Positions 17,546 to 26,377 of a stretch of 64,000 nucleotides of DNA are shown piece after piece. The DNA comes from CAVQFB01 sp963711675 (GTDB lineage Bacteria > Acidobacteriota > Terriglobia > Terriglobales > Acidobacteriaceae): contig CAVQFB010000011.1 of assembly GCA_963711675.1 (NCBI GenBank), positions 558,001 to 622,000 on the forward strand. The letters are read 5' to 3'. How positions within the stretch are numbered: position 1 is the first letter of the stretch; each line of letters starts with the position of its first letter. Made by a program: the position numbers and the translations under genes. The notes under the pieces were generated by a model that saw only the letters and a program-made list of their open reading frames with translations, searched no databases and was not told the DNA's origin.

Positions 17546-18898
17546 GTGCGCTGTCGAAAGACGTTTGCACTCATAAGCACCCTGATTCTGTTGCTGATTC
17601 CCGCTGCGTTTGCAGCGGAAAAGTCGACTGCAACACAACTCATGGAATACGCCCGGTCCAACAGCCCCGGTCTACGCGACGCAATCATCGCCAGCCTCGA
17701 CCCCAAGGACCTGAAGGAGGGAACAGCATGGACTGCGCACGGTCCGGACTTTTTCTTTGCCACCGAAGCGCCTTCGAAACCAGCGCTTGTCATTGACGGG
17801 GCTTCCGGGCCGCAGATGCAGAATTTACCCGGCTCCAATCTCTGGTATGCGACAACCCACATCGAGCCGGTGGGGAGGTTGCATGCGTTCTACTACCTGA
17901 TTCAGGGCGCGAAGTTTGGCGGACGCCTGGATCTGCCGGCGTTCAGCCGATTGTCCTATCAGCAGCCCGGAGTTCCATCCGGTACGCTATCGCCGAAGAT
18001 CGTCCACACCAGCAAAATCTACGACGGCATGAAAAGCGAGTACTGGATTTACGTGCCTGCTCAATATGATCCGCGAACACCAGCCGCTCTCATGGTCTTC
18101 CAGGACGGGGAGTGGTACCTCGATCGGGACGGCAAGATTCCCGCCCTCAACGTCATCGATAATCTGATTGCGCAAAAGAAGATTCCGGCGATGATCTGCG
18201 TGTTCATCAACCCCGGCGATATTGAAGGCTCACCGGGCACACCCACGTTCAATTTTGTCAAAGCGTATTCGGACAAATGGAAGCGCACGCTTAAAGATTC
18301 CATGCGCAGCACGCTTTACGACACTGTAAGCGACCGCTATGCCCGGTTTCTGCGCGATGAAGTGCTCGCCGATGTCTCAACCAAGTACAACATCCGCAAG
18401 GACGCGTACAGCCGGGCGATCACTGGTCTGTCGTCAGGCGGGATCTGCTCGTTCAACGCGGCCTGGCAGATGCCCGATCAGTTCAGTCGCGTAATCTCCT
18501 GGATCGGCAGTTTCGCCAGCATCCAATGGAAGGAAGATCCCACGATCTCGGAAGGTGGACAGGACTATCCCGACAAGGTTTTGCGCGAATCGCATCGTAA
18601 TTTTCGCGTCTGGCTCCAGGACGGTTCCGAGGATCTGGAGTTGGATCGTTACGGCAGCTGGCCGTTAGCCAACCTTCGTCTCGCCAATGCCCTGAAGCTG
18701 AAGGGCTACGACTTTCACTTGAGTTTCGGCAAAGGCACACACAATCCGGGCCAAGGGGCGGCGGAATTTCCCGAGGAGATGATCTGGCTCTGGCGAGATT
18801 ACGACTCCAGCAAGACGGTACAGACGTATGAGATGGAGCCGTCTGAGAAATCCAAGCCGGTCTTTCGAGTGTCGATCACAAACCGTGAGGGCGAGTAA
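17546..18898 (+). CDS. Secreted esterase, enterochelin-esterase-like
   Basis: A 450-residue secreted alpha/beta hydrolase of the esterase D/Fes-like group. Signal peptide: TFALISTLILLLIPAAFA. An N-terminal Ig-like carbohydrate-esterase-type region (about residues 60-140) precedes the catalytic domain. The latter has YVPAQYDPRTPAALMVFQDG, the nucleophile elbow GLSSGG and a late His in GKGTHNPGQG. Likely substrates are sugar or siderophore esters, and neither is proven. GTG is the start, with GAGGG six bases upstream. It stands alone between DUF1761 and the BNR-repeat gene. Confidence 0.85.
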   Translation: MRCRKTFALISTLILLLIPAAFAAEKSTATQLMEYARSNSPGLRDAIIASLDPKDLKEGTAWTAHGPDFFFATEAPSKPALVIDGASGPQMQNLPGSNLWYATTHIEPVGRLHAFYYLIQGAKFGGRLDLPAFSRLSYQQPGVPSGTLSPKIVHTSKIYDGMKSEYWIYVPAQYDPRTPAALMVFQDGEWYLDRDGKIPALNVIDNLIAQKKIPAMICVFINPGDIEGSPGTPTFNFVKAYSDKWKRTLKDSMRSTLYDTVSDRYARFLRDEVLADVSTKYNIRKDAYSRAITGLSSGGICSFNAAWQMPDQFSRVISWIGSFASIQWKEDPTISEGGQDYPDKVLRESHRNFRVWLQDGSEDLELDRYGSWPLANLRLANALKLKGYDFHLSFGKGTHNPGQGAAEFPEEMIWLWRDYDSSKTVQTYEMEPSEKSKPVFRVSITNREGE

Positions 18899-18974
18899 GA
18901 CGGGAATAAGTATTCCCGGATGGTCGTCGCTGCAAGGGAAATCAGTTTTCAGAATCAGATAGTGCCGAGCTTGC

Positions 18975-20285
18975 TTACCGGCCCCGGCTGTACCAGATCG
19001 AGCCAGGCGAGCGGAAGTTCAGGCCTTCGCCCCACACGGCCTGAGTGTCGCCATTGTTGTCGATGCCCATTCCAAAATAGTCGCCGAAGGGGAAGCTGAA
19101 GCCGGCAATCCGGATGTAATCGTAACCCGGCACAAACCCGGACAGTTGGCTCTCTGCCGACCAGGTTGCTCCGCCATTGCTCGAACTCCGATAGTAGGTG
19201 TTCCATAGGCCGGCGCGGCGAGTATCCATCCATGCGATGCGGACATCGCCTGCAGCGCCCGCTACGATTGCCGGGAAGCAGTGCTCCACGGTCACATCGG
19301 ACGACGAGACGTCCAGCCTCGGCAACCACGTCGTGCCCGCGGTTGCGGAAGCAGAGAAATAGACGCGCTGCGGTGCGCCATCCGACGACCCTGCGTTCCA
19401 CAGCGCGTACACGGTCCCGGCTGCGTCAGAGGTCAGGGTGATCTGCGCCCCGAGATAAGCCCACCCGCATTTGAATGCGGAACAGCCGGGAGGCGCTGCC
19501 GAAACGTCCACCAGAGTGCTGTTCCAGCTCTGGCCACTGTCGGCCGACTTGCTGACGTACAGGTTCACGCGGCCCTTCGCGTCGGCGGTCCGAGCATAGC
19601 CTGCCCACGAGAAGTACACATTGCCCGCCGGATCGACTGTGGCTCCGCCAGCCACCGACCAGTCCACACTCGGATTGGAATCCACATTGACCGAGGTAAA
19701 TGTTTCGCCGCCATCGCGCGAAGCGGCCACAAAGAATCGTTGCCTGCGATTGAACCCGACGTATACATTCGGTCCACGGACGGCCAGCACCGGCTTGTCG
19801 ACACCCCCGTTCGCGTGGTTCGCAACCGCCATCGACCAGGTACGCCCAAAGTCCAGCGAATGGGCGACTACGGTGTCCCGCTTGTCGTTCTGCAGCCAGG
19901 CTGCGTAGACCGTGCGACGGTCGGTTGGATCGACGGTAATCTGGGCGTCAAACTGTCCCGACCGGGAAGGCGCGATTTGCCGCGGCCGCTCCCAGGTGAT
20001 GCCATTGTCATTGCTCACGACCAGAACCATCTTGGGGAGCTGGCAGGCCGGACAGGCGGGCATGGTTACATACTGCGGATAGAGAATGTAGACGTGACCG
20101 TAGCCGTCGGCGGCAATCGCGGGCTCCCACTGATCGCCAACCGTATATCCTACGCGCCTTTGCTGGGTAAACCCGGACTGGCTGGACCCCGAACTCTGGG
20201 CCGGGGCCTTGCCGCTAAAAAGGAGGCAGAGCCAGATCGCCACGACAAGGGCTAGACGAGGGCGGCGCAGGTGGCTGGGACGCAA
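18975..20285 (-). CDS. Secreted BNR/Asp-box repeat protein (sialidase-like fold)
   Basis: About 436 residues with a signal peptide (LALVVAIWLCLLFSGKAPAQ). At least five Asp-box words repeat along the chain: SNDNGITW, SLDFGRTW, SRDGGETF, SADSGQSW and SSSNGGATW. This indicates a six-bladed propeller of the sialidase/neuraminidase fold. The Arg triad and Tyr nucleophile of true sialidases could not be placed, so glycosidase activity is uncertain. The frame is open to 20330, but AGGAGA lies five bases before a TTG at 20285, just ahead of the signal peptide. This start is preferred. Confidence 0.82.
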   Translation of the reverse strand: MRPSHLRRPRLALVVAIWLCLLFSGKAPAQSSGSSQSGFTQQRRVGYTVGDQWEPAIAADGYGHVYILYPQYVTMPACPACQLPKMVLVVSNDNGITWERPRQIAPSRSGQFDAQITVDPTDRRTVYAAWLQNDKRDTVVAHSLDFGRTWSMAVANHANGGVDKPVLAVRGPNVYVGFNRRQRFFVAASRDGGETFTSVNVDSNPSVDWSVAGGATVDPAGNVYFSWAGYARTADAKGRVNLYVSKSADSGQSWNSTLVDVSAAPPGCSAFKCGWAYLGAQITLTSDAAGTVYALWNAGSSDGAPQRVYFSASATAGTTWLPRLDVSSSDVTVEHCFPAIVAGAAGDVRIAWMDTRRAGLWNTYYRSSSNGGATWSAESQLSGFVPGYDYIRIAGFSFPFGDYFGMGIDNNGDTQAVWGEGLNFRSPGSIWYSRGR

Positions 20286-20427
20286 AGCTTCTCCTGGAGG
20301 GGACAGACGGGGAGGACCCCACGGTCTCAAAACTGTATCCCGGGAAAGGGGGGCGGGTCAACTGGTTGGACGACTTGTGGTGTCCTCAGTTTGGGGCTAA
20401 TTGATTTAACTCATCAATCAGTTCAGT

Positions 20428-20556
20428 ATGCCGGCCTGTAAGATTGCCGAAGAAACCGAGAAAGAGAGGTTCATCGTGCAGGTGCTCTATCGAGGGATGT
20501 TTAGGGCTTTGGCGAAAGCGATTCGCGAAAGCCGACAGAGGAAAGCGGGTAGCTAA
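20428..20556 (+). CDS. Candidate 42-residue peptide
   Basis: An ATG-to-TAA ORF encodes a charged, helix-prone peptide (EETEKERFIVQVLYRGMF then ALAKAIRESRQRK). No good ribosome-binding site precedes it and no family is recognised. It could be a real small protein, a remnant of a longer gene, or chance. Confidence 0.25.
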   Translation: MPACKIAEETEKERFIVQVLYRGMFRALAKAIRESRQRKAGS

Positions 20557-20573
20557 CGGTCGGGAACGGCTAT

Positions 20574-20696
20574 ATGGATGAGAGTTTCGACCCCAAGCTG
20601 GATGGAAAGCCTCGCGGTTTTTCGACGATGCTGGTTAAACGGGACGCGGAGCGCCTTTTTCGCGTGAGAGTGCCTGAAAGAAAATCAACTGGCTAA
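20574..20696 (+). CDS. Candidate 40-residue basic peptide
   Basis: The ORF starts 17 bases after the preceding small ORF and encodes a basic peptide (DESFDPKLDGKPRGFSTMLV then KRDAERLFRVRVPERK). It converges on the ATPase gene, ending 17 bases from that gene's stop. No family is recognised and the ribosome-binding site is weak. Confidence 0.25.
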   Translation: MDESFDPKLDGKPRGFSTMLVKRDAERLFRVRVPERKSTG

Positions 20697-20713
20697 GTAT
20701 GGACTAGACTATT

Positions 20714-21779
20714 TCAAGGCGAAGGAGATGCGAAAACCGAAGGAAGCAATTGAAGATGCTCGTTTGAGACAGGATCATTCTTTACCGCAGAATTTCCGTT
20801 CACATGCTGGATTAGAATTTCGGGATGTTCCTTGGCGAATACTCGGAATATCTCATCCGCGAACGCTTGGCCGATTATCGGCACTTCTTTGAAATCAAAG
20901 ATCACCCTCTTAAACAGTTCAACGCGCGCAAGCACACGCTTTGCTTGCGATCGCGAAACGAGTTTATCGTTCCCGTATTGAGCGAGCCTTACAGGGACGA
21001 CGGTTTTGTTGAATCCAAAATCTTCAGCTCCCTCGTAGTGATTAAATATTTTTGTGGTGGTTCTCGCTGTGTGGTTGTTTAATTTCATGTACACAACACT
21101 GCCGTCATCCGGTTCTTTCCGCTCGAAAATCCAATCCTCAGAGTCTCCGAAGGCATGCATGAATGTCACCCCGCCCGAAAAGATGTTGAACGAATCCACC
21201 ATCCTTGATGTGAAGAATATTCCCTCTCCGGTGTGATGTTTAGGATCAGTCGTCAATTTGCCCTTGGCGAGCTCAAATACGGCGTGACGCTCATCCAACA
21301 AATTCATTGCCATCTGGATTTTCTTGAAAATTCCCATGCCGTTGTCGCAGATCGCCATCTCGGTGGTCACGGCTGTTTTGCGAATCATTACCAAAATGTT
21401 AGTTCCACCAGAATGATCTCTAGCGTTGTTAATGATCTCAGTGAATGCGAATTGCCAAATATCTAGAACATTTTCGGGCATTAGCCCTAAAGCAAGGCTG
21501 ACCTGATCCTGCCAAACTATGTGCTCTTCCAGATGAGGACCGATTTGAAAATTCTCCTGCCAGTCTGTCAGAGGGGTTAGTGAATAGACTCGATTCCTGG
21601 TATTTCCTTTCTCGCTAAGCGCACCCTCTTTTGCAAGCCTCTGCAAGTGCTTATTGATGGCTTGACGAGAGATACGCGAACTTTTCTGCTGCCAGAGCAG
21701 CCACCTCCCGAGGGTGTTTCTCTACATGCTGGAGAATGAAGTGGCGAATCTCCTCTCCCCTAACTCTAACCCTACTCAT
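20714..21779 (-). CDS. Winged-helix - GHKL ATPase - DUF4325 protein, broken by a one-base frameshift
   Basis: The gene opens at ATG 21779 with a winged-helix domain (RGEEIRHFILQHVEKHPREVAALAAEKF). It then shifts frame near 21672 and continues as ISRQAINKHLQRLAKEGALSE. The rest is a GHKL ATPase: N-box FTEIINNARDHSGG, G1 DNGMGIF and G2 HHTGEGIFFTSR. The last 85 residues are the STAS-like DUF4325 domain, with VIFDFKEVPIIGQAFADEIFRVF. Without the shift the product would be about 355 residues. If the break is real, only the ATPase-DUF4325 part (from a TTG at 21646) could be made. The family occurs on accessory DNA, and its role is not established. The DNA is more AT-rich than its flanks, which suggests acquisition by transfer. 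Confidence 0.8.
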
Positions 21780-21787
21780 GTGTTATT

Positions 21788-22543
21788 CTACGCCGCGGTC
21801 AGCACGATCGGCGCGCCTTTAGTTATCACGATGGTGTGCTCATAGTGGGCCGAGGGCTTGCGATCGGCGGTTTTGACGGTCCAGCCATCGTCGGCCAGGA
21901 CGGCCCGCCCGGCGCCCGCGGCGATGATCGGCTCAATAGTGATGACCATGCCTTCGGTCAGAACTTCGCTTGCCCCGGGATCGGGATAGTTCGGCACTCG
22001 CGGCGCTTCGTGAATCGTGCGGCCGATACCGTGCCCGCCCAGATCGCGAATGACTGAGAATCCTTCGCGCCGGACTTCTTTCTCTACCGCCCGGCCAATC
22101 TCGAATACGCGGAAGCCGGCGCGCGCCACGAGCATGGCCTTATTGAAGGCGCGCTCGGCGCAGGCCATCAATCGTTGCTTCTCTTCGGATATCTCACCGA
22201 CGGGAACCGTAACGGCCGCGTCCGCCATGAAACCGTCTTTCTCCACCGTGACGTCCAGCTTGAGCAGGTCGCCTTCCTGCAAGGCGCGCTCACGTGGAAT
22301 GCCGTGTACCGCTTCTTCATTCAAGCTGATGCACGAACTCCCGGGAAACTGATAAACCAACTTGGGCGCTGATTGCGCGCCATCGTCCCGCATGACTTTG
22401 TCGCCGATCGCATCCAGCTCAGCGGTGGTCACTCCCGGACGCACATTCTGCCGCATGGCTTCGAGCACACGGCGAACCACAGCGCCTGCTGCCCTCATGC
22501 GCTCCAGTTCTTCCGGCGTGGTAATCGACACAGACTCCTCCAT
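21788..22543 (-). CDS. map: Methionine aminopeptidase, type I
   Basis: About 251 residues. The enzyme removes the initiator Met from new proteins. The five metal ligands are visible: Asp in LKLDVTVEKDGF, Asp in ADAAVTVPVG, His in GGHGIGRTIHEAPRVPNY, Glu in GMVITIEPI and Glu in SAHYEHTIVI. There is no N-terminal zinc finger, so it is the short type I form. GTG-ATG at 22546-22541 offers two starts, and the ATG is used. It stands apart from the usual ribosomal-protein/secY cluster. Confidence 0.95.
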   Translation of the reverse strand: MEESVSITTPEELERMRAAGAVVRRVLEAMRQNVRPGVTTAELDAIGDKVMRDDGAQSAPKLVYQFPGSSCISLNEEAVHGIPRERALQEGDLLKLDVTVEKDGFMADAAVTVPVGEISEEKQRLMACAERAFNKAMLVARAGFRVFEIGRAVEKEVRREGFSVIRDLGGHGIGRTIHEAPRVPNYPDPGASEVLTEGMVITIEPIIAAGAGRAVLADDGWTVKTADRKPSAHYEHTIVITKGAPIVLTAA

Positions 22544-22592
22544 CACTCTAGGTAGCTTAGGCCAACTGTTCAGCTTAGGCCAGCTCAGTAGA

Positions 22593-23009
22593 TTAATTCA
22601 ATTGGCTGGAGGGCTGCCGGGGACCAAAGAAAATCATCAGGACCAACGCGCCCAGATAAAAGGGTGCGACCTGTCCCAGGTTGAAGCCGAGGAATCGCAG
22701 GACGAGCCCGAACAGCGCCAGAGACTCGGAAAGCACGTAGGTCGCGATGTAACCGGAGCGCCAGCGGTTCACAGCGGCCAGGTCGGTACTCTTCGCTTTC
22801 AGGGTCTCTTCCGACTGCAGGACCAGCGTGCGGCGCACCACCAGGATGAATCCCACCACGATGATCGAGACCAGAGACAATACATAAAAGGTCGCGGGAT
22901 CAGGCTTTCCGGCGACGGCCATCCGTTCTCCTACGAAAACATAAAGGCCAATACTCACGATCATCGCGATCTGAATCGCGCGGAGCACTCGAACAGCAGA
23001 TTGCATCAC
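22593..23009 (-). CDS. Four-helix membrane protein, unknown
   Basis: 138 residues with four predicted helices (QIAMIVSIGLYVFVG, FYVLSLVSIIVVGFILVV, YIATYVLSESLALFGLVLRF, FYLGALVLMIFFG). The pattern YVLSESLALFGLVLRFLG resembles small acidobacterial membrane proteins sometimes compared with ATP synthase protein I-like or YfhL-like sets, but I cannot name the family. It is on the same strand as map, upstream of it by about 50 bases. Confidence 0.65.
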   Translation of the reverse strand: MMQSAVRVLRAIQIAMIVSIGLYVFVGERMAVAGKPDPATFYVLSLVSIIVVGFILVVRRTLVLQSEETLKAKSTDLAAVNRWRSGYIATYVLSESLALFGLVLRFLGFNLGQVAPFYLGALVLMIFFGPRQPSSQLN

Positions 23010-23082
23010 GCTAATTCTGCCCTACCGACTAATAGGAAATTAATACAAATCGGTTACGGAACCCTAAATGCTAACACTTACC

Positions 23083-24399
23083 TCAGTGATGAGAGTGTGC
23101 GCTCAGGCCGTTTCGAACACGCAGGAATACCTGGAATGAAACCGGGTTTTGGCCATAGGCGGCCTCGAGCACGGCAGGCTTGGAATAAAAGGTGACATCG
23201 GCCCCTAATCCTAATTGCCAGGTGTGATTCTGGACGAGATCGCGCACCCCGCCGAAGGTGTAGGCTCCGATGCGATAGGTAGGATGTACGGCCGCCTCGG
23301 GGAAAAGCTCGTCCTTGTCGACCAGCTCCAGCCGGGTGAATGCGTAATTGCGGCGCTTGAAGTTGACGGTGGACTCGAGCAGATAGCTGTTCAGATTCCT
23401 CTGGTCAGCATCCTTGTGTTTGCGCCCCCAGACGGCTGTCGTCGCCCAGTTCCCTGCGGCGAAGGGATGGTTGTACTCCACCGACGCCGTCTGGCGCCGT
23501 TCGTTTCCGGGCTCGGCCACTTCCGGCTGCACAAGCAGCCCGTAGCTGTACTGTGCTGTCCAGTTGCGCGTGGGAGCGAGGCTCACGCGCCCCGACCACG
23601 AATCCAATGCGGCAAGCTGGATACTCCAGCGCTGCTCGTTGGGCTCGGGGCCGTTGAAGGCGGAAGCCTCGACCTTCACGCGGTCGATTACGATCCCGGT
23701 TGTAACCACACCGAAACTGGTATGCGTCGAATCCTGCAGGTGATGGCTGAGGGGGGCGAGCGGCAGCTCTGACGCCGACGCACGGTGGATATAGGTCACC
23801 GGCCCGAGGGCAGGCTCAGCTGATGGCCCACCATAGAAGATCCACGAGACTTTTTCGGTGAGCGGCCGCGAGTAATACAGCGCCAGCTCAGCAAACACGT
23901 TGTGCGGGTGCTGATGGTCAACCAGAGGCAGGCCGTGGTAGGTCTCGCCGGTCTGGAAGAGCTCAGGAAATCCGGGATGCGGCGATGTGAGCGATTCGGC
24001 GGAAAACATCTCGCGAAACAAGATCGTTCCTTTGCCAAGGCGGTGCTGCTCCATGAACATCAGCCAGTTCACGGACTCGGCTTTTCCGGCTCCGCGCGGC
24101 CCGCCCTGCTGGTTGTAGTCGAGGAATACCGCACCGTGGGCCATCACGTCCCAGCCGCCGGCTTTTGTCATCCACTGATGCTCAGGAACCGAAGCGGGCT
24201 GCCATCCCGTGCCGGAGCTCGCGTGGGGCGAAGGCAGGTACGACAAGCTTTCTGTGCCCATATTCATGCCGGGCATGTTCTGCATCGGCTGGTCCGAACC
24301 GTGCTGCCCGGACGCGTCCATTGCGGCGCCAGTATCCTGGGCCGCGGAAAAAGCCGCCAGTATTACAACTACGAAAAAGCCTGGTAATACGCCTCGCAT
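23083..24399 (-). CDS. Met/His-rich outer-membrane barrel-like protein, possible copper homeostasis
   Basis: About 438 residues with a signal peptide ending near FSAAQ. A Met/His-rich segment follows (GSDQPMQNMPGMNMG), of the kind that binds copper(I). A long region with alternating beta pattern, aromatic strand ends and YNQQGGPRG, DHQHPHNVFAELALYYSRP and VEYNHPFAAGNW has the look of an outer-membrane barrel. A GGAGCGGGG lies before ATG 24399, which is preferred over 24429. The next gene upstream encodes a Cys/His-rich secreted protein, so the pair may act in copper handling. This is inference from composition. No copper ATPase or CopA-type oxidase is in the window. Confidence 0.7.
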   Translation of the reverse strand: MRGVLPGFFVVVILAAFSAAQDTGAAMDASGQHGSDQPMQNMPGMNMGTESLSYLPSPHASSGTGWQPASVPEHQWMTKAGGWDVMAHGAVFLDYNQQGGPRGAGKAESVNWLMFMEQHRLGKGTILFREMFSAESLTSPHPGFPELFQTGETYHGLPLVDHQHPHNVFAELALYYSRPLTEKVSWIFYGGPSAEPALGPVTYIHRASASELPLAPLSHHLQDSTHTSFGVVTTGIVIDRVKVEASAFNGPEPNEQRWSIQLAALDSWSGRVSLAPTRNWTAQYSYGLLVQPEVAEPGNERRQTASVEYNHPFAAGNWATTAVWGRKHKDADQRNLNSYLLESTVNFKRRNYAFTRLELVDKDELFPEAAVHPTYRIGAYTFGGVRDLVQNHTWQLGLGADVTFYSKPAVLEAAYGQNPVSFQVFLRVRNGLSAHSHH

Positions 24400-24489
24400 A
24401 CCCCGCTCCGAATCAGCAAAGAAAACCAAAACGCCGAGAGCATGCGCGCTGGCACACTCTGGCGTAGGAACTTGAGCGAGAAACGTAGA

Positions 24490-24840
24490 TCAGATCAGGA
24501 GCGGGATTGTTACAGGTGGATCGCCAGGCTGGATGAGCAAACTCCGAAAGTAGGTGAGGGTAAATACAGTAATTGCAGGCCGGCCAAACTCAGTCGCGCT
24601 GGAAACGTAAACCAGGGTCGGCAGCAGGGCCAAAGACTGCGGCACAATGGCGGGATCGTGCGCCGTCTTGCAGCAGTTGTGGTTCGCAGGCACTGGCGCC
24701 GGAGCCTTTTGACTGTCGGCATGACAGTCCGCAGCCTGCTCCGGCATCGGTTTGGCCGGGTCTGAATTCCGCCCTGCCAGCGGAGACACAATCACCGCAA
24801 CCAGCAACCACAGAGCAAGCGTTTTGGAGAGAAGCCGCAT
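24490..24840 (-). CDS. Small secreted Cys/His-rich protein
   Basis: 116 residues: a signal peptide (LLSKTLALWLLVAVIVSPLAG), then a Cys/His cluster (CHADSQ... then NHNCCKTAHDPAIVP) and a hydrophobic stretch near VFTLTYFRSLLIQ. It resembles DUF2946-like or copper-linked small proteins in spirit, but no family is certain. It lies 90 bases upstream of, and co-directional with, the Met/His-rich barrel protein. Confidence 0.6.
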   Translation of the reverse strand: MRLLSKTLALWLLVAVIVSPLAGRNSDPAKPMPEQAADCHADSQKAPAPVPANHNCCKTAHDPAIVPQSLALLPTLVYVSSATEFGRPAITVFTLTYFRSLLIQPGDPPVTIPLLI

Positions 24841-24986
24841 TTCTTACAGAGGAATTCGGAGACAGAACGGGCCAAATTGAGGCCGCCAGAAAATGAGATG
24901 CCTGGCCGTGCCTAAAGATGCCGATGTTCGCAATATTTTACTGTCACGGCGAGTGCTACAGCGCACTTCGCGGGCGGTGGCGCCGC

Positions 24987-25430
24987 CTACGATCCCGTAA
25001 TCTTCACGCGCAGATCTTCGGGGAGCCGTTCCCGTATCTCTGGCGGCAGGCGGTCGTGCACATGGCGCGCGCCCAGCTTCGCCACGTCGACCACAGTCAT
25101 AGGTGCCGGCGTCGCCACCGCTACCGCCAGCCAGATCAGGGCGGAAAGCGCAAATCCGGCGAGTGCGGCCATCTCCAGCCAGAAGGCGTGGCGCGGCCCG
25201 AAGTGGCGAATTACGCCGAACGCCAGCAGGAATACGCCGGCGGAGATGGAGGCCAGTGCGATGAGAGCGACGTCGATGGTGCGGTGTAGGCGCTGGCGGG
25301 CACGGCAATGCTCGCAGGCTGCGAAGTGGTCCTCGTAGTCGCCGCGCATCTCGGGCGCAAGTCCAGAGATGTCGTAACGCCAGCCGGCTAATATCTTGCC
25401 CACGATGGGGTCAACACACTGCTGACTCAT
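24987..25430 (-). CDS. Membrane protein with anti-sigma-like zinc finger
   Basis: 147 residues. The N-terminus holds the zinc-finger pattern HFAACEHC as in ZAS-type anti-sigma factors. Two membrane helices follow (LIALASISAGVFLLAFGVI and LAGFALSALIWLAVAV) and then a charged cytoplasmic tail (LPPEIRERLPEDLRVKI). No sigma factor gene is adjacent, so the anti-sigma role is uncertain. It begins six bases after the MBL gene's stop on the same strand and is probably co-transcribed with it. Confidence 0.7.
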   Translation of the reverse strand: MSQQCVDPIVGKILAGWRYDISGLAPEMRGDYEDHFAACEHCRARQRLHRTIDVALIALASISAGVFLLAFGVIRHFGPRHAFWLEMAALAGFALSALIWLAVAVATPAPMTVVDVAKLGARHVHDRLPPEIRERLPEDLRVKITGS

Positions 25431-25436
25431 ACGAGA

Positions 25437-26240
25437 CTACAAGCGTATCGGGTCCATGGGTATGGACTGAGAAGCCAGCATCACGCGGTTGCGGAGCAGG
25501 GTTTGCCGGGGCCCCAAAGCTTTTTCCGCAGCTCCCCGGGCGATTTCAGGGTGGTTATTTTGCTCCGAAATGTGCGCTAAAACCACGTATGCCGCATCTC
25601 CATCATAGTCGTTAGCGAAGAATTCCGCGAGCGCGTCATTGGAGAGATGCCCCACCCGGCTCATCACGCGCTGCTTTACCGACCACGGGTAGGGGCCTAC
25701 CCGCAGCATCTCGAGATCGTGATTCGACTCCAGCACCAGCACGTCGCAACGCCTCAGCTGGTCGCAGACGCTGGCCGGAACATAGCCCAGATCGGTCGCG
25801 AATCCAACCTTGACGCCCTCAGACCGGAATGTGAACCCGACCGGATCGGCCGCGTCGTGAGGAATGGTAAACGGTGTAACCGCGATGTCGCCGATCTGGA
25901 AGCTCTTGCCCGAGGAGAACACTTCGAGCTTCTTGATGTGCGGCATATCGCCGTCGGCATCGCGCAGAGCTCTGGCCCACGCCTGGTGGGTAGAGCCGGT
26001 CATGAAGATGGGCGCACTGAGTTTCCGCGCGAGCGTTTGCAGGCCGTAGATGTGATCGGAGTGTTCGTGGGTGACGACGATGGCCGACAGGCAGTGCGGA
26101 TCTTCGCCCAGAGCCTTCATGCGCTTGAAGGTCTCGCGGCAGGAGATGCCCGCGTCCACCAGGATGCGAGTCAAACTGCTGCTTACGATGGCGCTGTTTC
26201 CTCGGCTGCCACTGGCCAGCACCGAGACCGACACTCCCAT
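25437..26240 (-). CDS. MBL-fold hydrolase, WalJ/YycJ-like
   Basis: 267 residues of the metallo-beta-lactamase fold. SVLASGSRGNSAIV at the N-terminus and the metal motif THEHSDHIYG match the YycJ/WalJ group. Further ligands are probable in FTIPHDAADPVGF and LVLESNHD. In Firmicutes, WalJ is a 5'-3' exonuclease-like protein linked to the WalKR cell-wall regulon and DNA repair. In this phylum the function is not established. It is followed directly by the zinc-finger membrane gene. Confidence 0.85.
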   Translation of the reverse strand: MGVSVSVLASGSRGNSAIVSSSLTRILVDAGISCRETFKRMKALGEDPHCLSAIVVTHEHSDHIYGLQTLARKLSAPIFMTGSTHQAWARALRDADGDMPHIKKLEVFSSGKSFQIGDIAVTPFTIPHDAADPVGFTFRSEGVKVGFATDLGYVPASVCDQLRRCDVLVLESNHDLEMLRVGPYPWSVKQRVMSRVGHLSNDALAEFFANDYDGDAAYVVLAHISEQNNHPEIARGAAEKALGPRQTLLRNRVMLASQSIPMDPIRL

Positions 26241-26377
26241 GATTACGCCAGCATAACCGGAATGCCTGTGGAATGGGGATTAACTTCCTGGTTAGCCGAG
26301 ACTTTGGCGTTCTTGAATTGGCACGGGGTTCGGCGGCGATCTTCCTGGGCCGTGTGATCGACCTGCGCCGACAGGCT

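Larger units (their letters stand above)
20286..20713. other. Gap with two tiny ORFs at the edge of an AT-richer islet
   Basis: The gap between the BNR gene and the DUF4325 ATPase has no recognised gene. It contains two plus-strand ORFs of 42 and 40 codons, listed separately. From about 20.4 kb the base composition becomes visibly more AT-rich than on either side, and this continues to about 21.78 kb. Confidence 0.5.

Noticed and set aside
18901..18918. CGGGAATA/TATTCCCG hairpin after the esterase gene as a terminator
   Set aside because: There is no T-run on either side. It may still fold, but terminator evidence is insufficient.
20331..20713. Mobile element remnant
   Set aside because: No transposase fragment, terminal inverted repeat or target duplication could be seen around the AT-richer islet.
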